Positions 51,701-61,747 of a stretch of 64,000 bases of DNA are shown here, piece after piece. Source of the DNA: Pontederia crassipes (taxonomy: Eukaryota > Streptophyta > Magnoliopsida > Commelinales > Pontederiaceae); contig JAUKPH010000022.1 in NCBI GenBank assembly GCA_030549335.1, positions 372,001-436,000 of the forward strand, given 5' to 3'. The stretch's first letter is position 1. Every line of letters starts with the position of its first letter. The notes below the pieces were generated by a model. It was not told the origin of the DNA and ran no database searches. It was given only the letters and a program-made list of their open reading frames with translations. The position numbers and the translations under genes were made by a program.

Positions 51701-52184
51701 TCAACTCCGGTTTGAAATAGAGTTAAAGTTCTAAAGATCTATCACCTCTTAGGGCACCCAAAGGTTGTAATAAGTGTCTATAACTTATACCTTTGAACCT
51801 TACTCTAAGACTCTAATCCCCAAAAGCGTTATCTTTGATTGTAACGGTTCAACTTCGGTTTGAAATAGAGTTAAAGTTCTAAAGATCTATCACCTCTTAG
51901 GGCACCCAAAGGTTGTAATAAGTATCTATAACTTATAGCTTTGAACCTTACTCTAAGACTCTAATCCCCAAGAGCGTTATCTTTGATTGTAACGGTTCAA
52001 CTTCGGTTAGAAATAGAGTTTAAGTTCTAAAGATCTATCACCACTTAGGGCACCCAAAGGTTGTAATAAGTATCTATAACATATAGCTTTGAACCTTACT
52101 CTAATACTCTAATCCCCAAGAGCGTTATCTTTGATTGTAACGGTTCAACTTCGGTTTGAAATAGAGTTAAAGTTCTAAAGATCT

Positions 52185-52480
52185 ATCACCTCTTAGGGCA
52201 CCCAAAGGTTGTAATAAGTATCTATAACTTATAGCTTTGAACCTTACTCTAATACTCTAATCTCCAAGAGCGTTATCTTTGATTGTAACGGTTCAACTTC
52301 GGTTTGAAATAGAGTTAAAGTTCTAAAGATCTATCACCTCTTAGGGCACCCAAAGGTTGTAATAAGTATCTATAACTTATAGCTTTGAACCTTACTCTAA
52401 TACTCTAATCTCCAAGAGCGTTATCTTTGATTGTAACGGTTCAACTTCGGTTTGAAATAGAGTTAAAGTTCTAAAGATCT
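52185..52480. repeat. Single-monomer tandem duplication
   Basis: Two adjacent monomers share the same combination TAGCTTTG, TAATACTC, TAATCTCC (52261 and 52409, 148 bp apart). The rare TCTCC change in both indicates duplication of one monomer. The class appears again at about 58325. Confidence 0.85.
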
Positions 52481-52776
52481 ATCACCTCTTAGAACACCCA
52501 AAGGTTGTAATAAGTGTCTATAACTTATAGCTTTGAACCTAACTCTAAGACTCTAATCCCCAAGAGCGTTATCTTTGATTGTAACGGTTCAACTTCGGTT
52601 TGAAATAGAGTTAAAGTTCTAAAGATCTATCACCTCTTAGGGCACCCAAAGTTTGTAATAAGTATCTATAACTTATTGCTTTGAACCTTACTCTAAGACT
52701 CTAATCCCCAAGAGCGTTGTCTTTGATTGTAACGGTTCAACTTCGGTTTGAAATAGAGTTAAAGTTCTAAAGATCT

Positions 52777-55700
52777 ATCACCTCTTAGAACACCCAAAGG
52801 TTGTAATAAGTGTCTATAACTTATAGCTTTGAACCTAACTCTAAGACTCTAATCCCCAAGAGCGTTATCTTTGATTGTAACGGTTCAACTTCGGTTTGAA
52901 ATAGAGTTAAAGTTCTAAAGATCTATCACCTCTTAGGGCACCCAAAGGTTGTAATAAGTATCTATAACTTATAGCTTTGAACCTTACTCAAAGACTCTAA
53001 TCCCCAAGAGCGTTATGTTTGATTGGAACGGTTCAACTTCGGTTTGAAATAGAGTTAAAGTTCTAAAGATCTATCACCTCTTAGGGCACCCAAAGGTTGT
53101 AATAAGTATCTATAACTTATAGCCTTGAACCTTACTCTAATACTCTAATCCCCAAGAGCGTTATCTTTGATTGTAACAGTTCAACTCCGGTTTGAAATAG
53201 AGTTAAAGTTCTAAAGATCTATCACCTCTTAGGGCACCCAAAGGTTGTAATAAGTGTCTATAACTTATACCTTTGAACCTTACTCTAAGACTCTAATCCC
53301 CAAGAGCGTTATCTTTGATTGTAACGGTTCAACTTCGGTTTGAAATAGAGTTAAAGTTCTAAAGATCTATCACCTCTTAGGGCACCCAAAGGTTGTAATA
53401 AGTATCTATAACTTATAGCTTTGAACCTTACTCTAAGACTCTAATCCCCAAGAGCGTTATCTTTGATTGTAACGGTTCAACTTCGGTTTGAAATAGAGTT
53501 TAAGTTCTAAAGATCTATCACCACTTAGGGCACCCAAAGGTTGTAATAAGTATCTATAACTTATAGCTTTGAACCTTACTCTAATACTCTAATCCCCAAG
53601 AGCGTTATCTTTGATTGTAACGGTTCAACTTCGGTTTGAAATAGAGTTAAAGTTCTAAAGATCTATCACCTCTTAGGGCACCCAAAGGTTGTAATAAGTA
53701 TCTATAACTTATTGCTTTGAACCTTACTATAAGACTCTAATCCCCAAGAGCGTTATCTTTGATTGTAACGGTTCAACTTCGGTTTGAAATAGACTTAAAG
53801 TTCTAAAGATCTATCACCTCTTAGAACACCCAAAGGTTGTAATAAGTGTCTATAACTTATAGCTTTGAACCTTACTCTAAGACTCTAATCCCCAAGAGCG
53901 TTATCTTTGATTGTAACGGTTCAACTTCGGTTTGAAATAGAGTTAAAGTTCTAAAGATCTATCACCTCTTAGGGCACCCAAAGGTTGTAATAAGTATCTA
54001 TAACTTATAGCTTTGAACCTTACTCAAAGACTCTAATCCCCAAGAGCGTTATGTTTGATTGTAACGGTTCAACTTCGGTTTGAAATAGAGTTAAAGTTCT
54101 AAAGATCTATCACCTCTTAGGGCACCCAAAGGTTGTAATAAGTATCTATAACTTATAGCCTTGAACCTTACTCTAATACTCTAATCCCCAAGAGCGTTAT
54201 CTTTGATTGTAACGGTTCAACTTCGGTTTGAAATAGAGTTAAAGTTCTAAAGATCTATCACCTCTTAGGGCACCCAAAGGTTGTAATAAGTATCTATAAC
54301 TTATACCTTTGAACCTTACTCTAAGACTCTAATCCCCAAGAGCGTTATCTTTGATTGTAACGGTTCAACTTCGGTTTGAAATAGAGTTAAAGTTCTAAAG
54401 ATCTATCACCTCTTAGGGCACCCAAAGGTTGTAATAAGTATCTATAACTTATACCTTTGAACCTTACTCTAAGACTCTAATCCCCAAGAGCGTTATCTTT
54501 GATTGTAACGGTTCAACTTCGGTTTGAAATAGAGTTAATGTTCTAAAGATCTATCACCTCCTAGGGCACCCAAAGGTTGTAATAAGTATCTATAACTTAT
54601 TGCTTTGAACCTTACTCTAAGACTCTAATCCCCAAGAGCGTTGTCTTTGATTGTAACGGTTCAACTTCGGTTTGAAATAGAGTTAAAGTTCTAAAGATCT
54701 ATCACCTCTTAGAACACCCAAAGGTTGTAATAAGTGTCTATAACTTATAGCTTTGAACCTAACTCTAAGACTCTAATCCCCAAGAGCGTTATCTTTGATT
54801 GTAACGGTTCAACTTCGGTTTGAAATAGAGTTAAAGTTCCAAAGATCTATCACCTCCTAGGGCACCCAAAGGTTGTAATAAGTATCTATAACTTATTGCT
54901 TTGAACCTTACTCTAAGACTCTAATCTCCAAGAGCGTTATCTTTGATTGTAACAGTTCAACTTCGGTTTGAAATAGAGTTAAAGTTCTAAAGATCTATCG
55001 CCTCTTAGAACACCCAAAGGTTGTAATAAGTGTCTATAACTTATAGCTTTGAACCTAACTCTAAGACTCTAATCCCCAAGAGCGTTATCTTTGATTGTAA
55101 CGGTTCAACTTCGGTTTGAAATAGAGTTAAAATTCTAAAGATCTATCACCTCTTAGGGCACCCAAAGGTTGTAATAAGTATCTATAACTTATAGCTTTGA
55201 ACCTTACTCAAAGACTCTAATCCCCAAGAGCGTTATGTTTCATTGTAACGGTTCAACTTTGGTTTGAAATAGAGTTAAATTCTAAAGATCTATCACCTCT
55301 TAGGGCACCCGAAGGTTGTAATAAGTGTCTATAACTTATAGCTTTGAACCTAACTCTAAGACTCTAATCCCCAAGAGCGTTATCTTTGATTGTAACGGTT
55401 CAACTTCGGTTTGAAATAGAGTTAAAGTTCTAAAGATCTATCACCTCTTAGGGCACCCAAATGTTGTAATAAGTATCTATAACTTATAGCTTTGAACCTT
55501 ACTCAAAGACTCTAATCCCCAAGAGCGTTATGTTTCATTGTAACGGTTCAACTTTGGTTTGAAATAGAGTTAAATTCTAAAGATCTATCACCTCTTAGGG
55601 CACCCGAAGGTTGTAATAAGTGTCTATAACTTATAGCTTTGAACCTAACTCTAAGACTCTAATCCCCAAGAGCGTTATCTTTGATTGTAACGGTTCAACT

Positions 55701-57658
55701 TCGGTTTGAAATAGAGTTTAAATTCTAAAGATCTATCACCACATAGGGCACCCAAAGGTTGTAATAAGTATCTATAACTTATAGCTTTGAACCTTACTCT
55801 AATACTCTAATCCCCAAGAGCGTTATCTTTGATTGTAACGGTTCAACTTCGGTTTGAAATAGAGTTAAAGTTCCAAAGATCTATCACCTCTTAGGGCACC
55901 CAAAGGTTGTAATAAGTATCTATAACTTATTGCTTTGAACCTTACTCTAAGACTCGAATCCCCAAGAGCGTTATCTTTGATTGTAACGGTTCAACTTCGG
56001 TTTGAAATAGAGTTAAAGTTCTAAAGATGTATCACCTCTTAGAACACCCAAAGGTTGTAATAAGTGTCTATAACTTATATCTTTGAACCTAACTCTAAGA
56101 CTCTAATCCCCAAGAGCGTTATCTTTGATTGTAACGGTTCAACTTCGGTTTGAAATAGAGTTAAAGTTCTAAAGATCTATCACCTCTTAGGGCACCCAAA
56201 GGTTGTAATAAGTATCTATAACTTATAGCTTTGAACCTTACTCAAAGACTCTAATCCCCAAGAGCGTTATCTTTGATTGTAACGGTTCAACTTCGGTTTG
56301 AAATAGAGTTTAAGTTCTAAAGATCTATCACCTCTTAGGGCACCCAAAGGTTGTAATAAGTATCTATAACTTATAGCTTTGAACCTAACTCTAAGACTCT
56401 AATCCCCAAGAGCGTTATCTTTGATTGTAACGGTTCAACTTCAGTTTGAAATAGAGTTAAAGTTCTAAAGATCTTTCACCTCTTAGGGCACCCAAAGGTT
56501 GTAATAAGTATCTATAAGTTATAGCTTTGAACCTTACTCAAAGACTCTAATCCCCAAGAGCGTTATCCTTGATTGTAACGGTTCAACTTCGGTTTGAAAT
56601 AGAGTTAAAGTTCTAAAGATCTATCACCTCTTTGGGCACCCAAAGGTTGTAATAAGTATCTATAACTTATAGCTTTGAACCTTACTCAAAGACTCTAATC
56701 CCCAAGAGCGTTATGTTTGATTGGAACGGTTCAACTTCGGTTTGAAATAGAGTTAAAGTTCTAAAGATCTATCACCTCTTAGGGCACCCAAAGGTTGTAA
56801 TAAGTATCTTTAACTTATAGCCTTGAACCTTACTCTAATACTCTAATCCCCAAGAGCGTTATCTTTGATTGTAACGGTTCAACTCCGGTTTGAAATAGAG
56901 TTAAAGTTCTAAAGATCTATCACCTCTTAGGGCACCCAAAGGTTGTAATAAGTGTCTATAACTTATACCTTTGAACCTTACTCTAAGACTCTAATCCCCA
57001 AAAGCGTTATCTTTGATTGTAACGGTTCAACTTCGGTTTGAAATAGAGTTAAAGTTCTAAAGATCTATCACCTCTTAGGGCACCCAAAGGTTGTAATAAG
57101 TATCTATAACTTATAGCTTTGAACCTTACTCTAAGACTCTAATCCCCAAGAGCGTTATCTTTGATTGTAACGGTTCAACTTCGGTTAGAAATAGAGTTTA
57201 AGTTCTAAAGATCTATCACCACTTAGGGCACCCAAAGGTTGTAATAAGTATCTATAACATATAGCTTTGAACCTTACTCTAATACTCTAATCCCCAAGAG
57301 CGTTATCTTTGATTGTAACGGTTCAACTTCGGTTTGAAATAGAGTTAAAGTTCCAAAGATCTATCACCTCTTAGGGCACCCAAAGGTTGTAATAAGTATC
57401 TATAACTTATTGCTTTGAACCTTACTCTAAGACTCTAATCCCCAAGAGCGTTATCTTTGATTGTAACGGTTCAACTTCGGTTTGAAATAGAGTTAAAGTT
57501 CTAAAGATCTATCACCTCTTAGAACACCCAAAGGTTGTAATAAGTGTCTATAACTTATAGCTTTGAACCTAACTCTAAGACTCTAATCCCCAAGAGCGTT
57601 ATCTTTGATTGTAACGGTTCAACTTCGGTTTGAAATAGAGTTAAAGTTCTAAAGATCT
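52777..57658. repeat. 33-monomer HOR, unit 2 (4882 bp)
   Basis: In-register copy of unit 1 at +5178 bp, matching to about 57330 with the same two 1-bp deletions (near 55279 and 55574). From about 57350 it returns to the 8-monomer order, and a new cycle opens at 57659 with CACCACTTAGAACACC. Unit 2 is therefore two monomers shorter than unit 1. Private differences include CCTTACTC near 53870, where unit 1 has CCTAACTC. Confidence 0.85.
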
Positions 57659-60600
57659 ATCACCACTTAGAACACCCAAAGGTTGTAATAAGTGTCTATA
57701 ACTTATAGCTTTGAACCTAACTCTAAGACTCTAATCCCCAAGAGCGTTATCTTTGATTGTAACGGTTCAACTTCGGTTTGAAATAGAGTTAAAGTTCTAA
57801 AGATCTATCACCTCTTAGGGCACCCAAAGGTTGTAATAAGTATCTATAACTTATAGCTTTGAACCTTACTCAAAGACTCTAATCCGCAAGAGCGTTATGT
57901 TTGATTGGAACGGTTCAACTTCGGTTTGAAATAGAGTTAATGTTCTAAAGATCTATCACCTCTTAGAGCACCCAAAGGTTGTAATAAGTATCTATAACTT
58001 ATAGCCTTGAACCTTACTCTAATACTCTAATCCCCAAGAGCGTTATCTTTGATTGTAACGGTTCAACTCCGGTTTGAAATAGAGTTAAAGTTCTAAAGAT
58101 CTATCACCTCTTAGGGCACCCAAAGGTTGTAATAAGTGTCTATAACTTATACCTTTGAACCTTACTCTAAGACTCTAATCCCCAAGAGCGTTATCTTTGA
58201 TTGTAACGGTTCAACTTCGGTTTGAAATAGAGTTAAAGTTCTAAAGATCTATCACCTCTTAGGGCACCCAAAGGTTGTAATAAGTATCTATAACTTATAG
58301 CTTTGAACCTTACTCTAATACTCTAATCTCCAAGAGCGTTATCTTTGATTGTAACGGTTCAACTTCGGTTTGAAATAGAGTTAAAGTTCTAAAGATCTAT
58401 CACCTCTTAGAACACCCAAAGGTTGTAATAAGTGTCTATAACTTATAGCTTTGAACCTAACTCTAAGACTCTAATCCCCAAGAGCGTTATCTTTGATTGT
58501 AACGGTTCAACTTCGGTTTGAAATAGAGTTAAAGTTCTAAAGATCTATCACCTCTTAGGGCACCCAAAGGTTGTAATAAGTATCTATAACTTATAGCTTT
58601 GAACCTTACTCAAAGACTCTAATCCCCAAGAGCGTTATGTTTGATTGTAACGGTTCAACTTCGGTTTGAAATAGAGTTAAAGTTCTAAAGATCTATCACC
58701 TCTTAGGGCACCCAAAGGTTGTAATAAGTATCTATAACATATAGCTTTGAACCTTACTCTAATACTCTAATCCCCAAGAGCGTTATCTTTGATTGTAACG
58801 GTTCAACTTCGGTTTGAAATAGAGTTAAAGTTCCAAAGATCTATCACCTCTTAGGGCACCCAAAGGTTGTAATAAGTATCTATAACTTATACCTTTGAAC
58901 CTTACTCTAAGACTCTAATCCCCAAGAGCGTTATCTTTGATTGTAACGGTTCAACTTTGGTTTGAAATAGAGTTAAAGTTCTAAAGATCTATCACCTCTT
59001 AGGGCACCCAAAGGTTGTAATAAGTATCTATAACTTATACCTTTGAACCTTACTCTAAGACTCTAATCCCCAAGAGCGTTATCTTTGATTGTAACGGTTC
59101 AACTTCGGTTTGAAATAGAGTTAATGTTCTAAAGATCTATCACCTCCTAGGGCACCCAAAGGTTGTAATAAGTATCTATAACTTATAGCTTTGAACCTTA
59201 CTCTAATACTCTAATCCCCAAGAGCGTTATCTTTGATTGTAACGGTTCAACTTCGGTTTGAAATAGAGTTAAAGTTCTAAAGATCTATCACCACTTAGAA
59301 CACCCAAAGGTTGTAATAAGTGTCTATAACTTATAGCTTTGAACCTAACTCTAAGACTCTAATCCCCAAGAGCGTTATCTTTGATTGTAACGGTTCAACT
59401 TCGGTTTGAAATAGAGTTAAAGTTCTAAAGATCTATCACCTCTTAGGGCACCCAAAGGTTGTAATAAGTATCTATAACTTATAGCTTTGAACCTTACTCA
59501 AAGACTCTAATCCCCAAGAGCGTTATGTTTGATTGGAACGGTTCAACTTCGGTTTGAAATAGAGTTAAAGTTCTAAAGATCTATCACCTCTTAGGGCACC
59601 CAAAGGTTGTAATAAGTATCTTTAACTTATAGCCTTGAACCTTACTCTAATACTCTAATCCCCAAGAGCGTTATCTTTGATTGTAACGGTTCAACTCCGG
59701 TTTGAAATAGAGTTAAAGTTCTAAAGATCTATCACCTCTTAGGGTACCCAAAGGTTGTAATAAGTGTCTATAACTTATACCTTTGAACCTTACTCTAAGA
59801 CTCTAATCCCCAAGAGCGTTATCTTTGATTGTAACGGTTCAACTTCGGTTTGAAATAGAGTTAAAGTTCTAAAGATCTATCACCTCTTAGGGCACCCAAA
59901 GGTTGTAATAAGTATCTATAACTTATAGCTTTGAACCTTACTCTAAGACTCTAATCCCCAAGAGCGTTATCTTTGATTGTAACGGTTCAACTCCGGTTTG
60001 AAATAGAGTTAAAGTTCTAAAGATCTATCACCTCTTAGGGCACCCAAAGGTTGTAATAAGTGTCTATAACTTATACCTTTGAACCTTACTCTAATACTCT
60101 AATCCCCAAGAGCGTTATCTTTGATTGTAACGGTTCAACTTCGGTTTGAAATAGAGTTAAAGTTCTAAAGATCTATCACCTCTTAGGGCACCCAAAGGTT
60201 GTAATAAGTATCTATAACTTATACCTTTGAACCTTACTCTAAGACTCTAATCCCCAAGAGCGTTATCTTTGATTGTAACGGTTCAACTTCGGTTTGAAAT
60301 AGAGTTAAAGTTCTAAAGATCTATCACCTCTTAGGGCACCCAAAGGTTGTAATAAGTATCTATAACTTATAGCTTTGAACCTTACTCTAAGACTCTAATC
60401 CCCAAGAGCGTTATCTTTGATTGTAACGGTTCAACTCCGGTTTGAAATAGAGTTAAAGTTCTAAAGATCTATCACCTCTTAGGGCACCCAAAGGTTGTAA
60501 TAAGTGTCTATAACTTATACCTTTGAACCTTACTCTAATACTCTAATCCCCAAGAGCGTTATCTTTGATTGTAACGGTTCAACTTCGGTTTGAAATAGAG

Positions 60601-61504
60601 TTAAAGTTCTAAAGATCTATCACCTCTTAGGGCACCCAAAGGTTGTAATAAGTATCTATAACTTATACCTTTGAACCTTACTCTAAGACTCTAATCCCCA
60701 AGAGCGTTATCTTTGATTGTAACGGTTCAACTTTGGTTTGAAATAGAGTTAAAGTTCTAAAGATCTATCACCTCTTAGGGCACCCAAAGGTTGTAATAAG
60801 TATCTATAACTTATACCTTTGAACCTTACTCTAAGACTCTAATCCCCAAGAGCGTTATCTTTGATTGTAACGGTTCAACTTCGGTTTGAAATAGAGTTAA
60901 TGTTCTAAAGATCTATCACCTCCTAGGGCACCCAAAGGTTGTAATAAGTATCTATAACTTATAGCTTTGAACCTTACTCTAATACTCTAATCCCCAAGAG
61001 CGTTATCTTTGATTGTAACGGTTCAACTTCGGTTTGAAATAGAGTTAAAGTTCTAAAGATCTATCACCTCTTAGAACACCCAAAGGTTGTAATAAGTGTC
61101 TATAACTTATAGCTTTGAACCTAACTCTAAGACTCTAATCCCCAAGAGCGTTATCTTTGATTGTAACGGTTCAACTTCGGTTTGAAATAGAGTTAAAGTT
61201 CTAAAGATCTATCACCTCTTAGGGCACCCAAAGGTTGTAATAAGTATCTATAACTTATAGCTTTGAACCTTACTCAAAGACTCTAATCCCCAAGAGCGTT
61301 ATGTTTGATTGTAACGGTTCAACTTCGGTTTGAAATAGAGTTAAAGTTCTAAAGATCTATCACCTCTTAGGGCACCCAAAGGTTGTAATAAGTATCTATA
61401 ACTTATAGCCTTGAACCTTACTCTAATACTCTAATCCCCAAGAGCGTTATCTTTGATTGTAACGGTTCAACTTCGGTTTGAAATAGAGTTAAAGTTCTAA
61501 AGAT
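57659..61504. repeat. Right-domain satellite with nested re-duplications
   Basis: Twenty-six monomers start as a new HOR cycle (57659-58250) and then mix. The TAATCTCC class recurs at 58251. A three-monomer set with CTTTGG and TTAATGTTCT occurs at about 58843-59286 and again at about 60619-61062 (+1776 bp, 12 monomers). A three-monomer tandem duplication lies at about 59879-60766. No non-satellite sequence is present. Confidence 0.8.
60027..60470. repeat. 3-monomer tandem duplication in the right domain
   Basis: The order GTGTCT/ATACCTTTG/TAATACTC, then ATACCTTTG/GACTC, then TAGCTTTG/CTCCGG repeats after 444 bp, with CTCCGG at 59991 and 60435. The second pass ends differently, with CTTTGG at 60731. 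It is a small, recent-looking local expansion. Confidence 0.78.
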
Positions 61505-61747
61505 CTATCACCACCTCTTAGGGCACCCAAAGGTTGTAATAAGTGTCTATAACTTATAGCTTTGAACCTTACTCAAAGACTCTAATCCCCAAGAGCATTA
61601 TCTTTGATTGTAACGGTTCAACTTCGGTTTGAAATAGAGTTAAAGTTCTAAAGATCTATCACCTCTTAGGGCACCCAAAGGTTGTAATAAGTATCTATAA
61701 CTTATAGCTTTGAACCTTACTCTAAGACTCTAATCCCCAAGTATCTA
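61505..61747. repeat. Patch with two out-of-register scars
   Basis: The patch opens with CACCACCTCTTAGGG, which has an extra ACC (monomer 151 bp). It contains the GTGTCT/ACTCAAAGAC/GCATTATC combination otherwise seen at 44935-45082, and ends near 61740 with CCCCAAGTATCTATATC. There the eight bases GAGCGTTA are replaced by nine, GTATCTATA, identical to monomer positions 34-42. To its right the sequence matches the HOR near 57175. Confidence 0.85.

Larger units (their letters stand above)
47599..52776. repeat. 35-monomer HOR, unit 1 (5178 bp)
   Basis: Thirty-five monomers with two 1-bp deletions (AGTTAAATTCTAAAG near 50101 and 50396) total 5178 bp. The first 31 monomers or so (to about 52150) match 52777-57330. 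Shared rare markers are AACAGTTCAACTCC, CACCACATAGGG (about 50550), AAGATGTATC (50843), AGATCTTTCACC (about 51292), TCTTTGGGC (about 51451) and CTATAACATATAG (52080). The last four monomers, including two tandem TAATCTCC copies, are not in unit 2. Confidence 0.88.
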
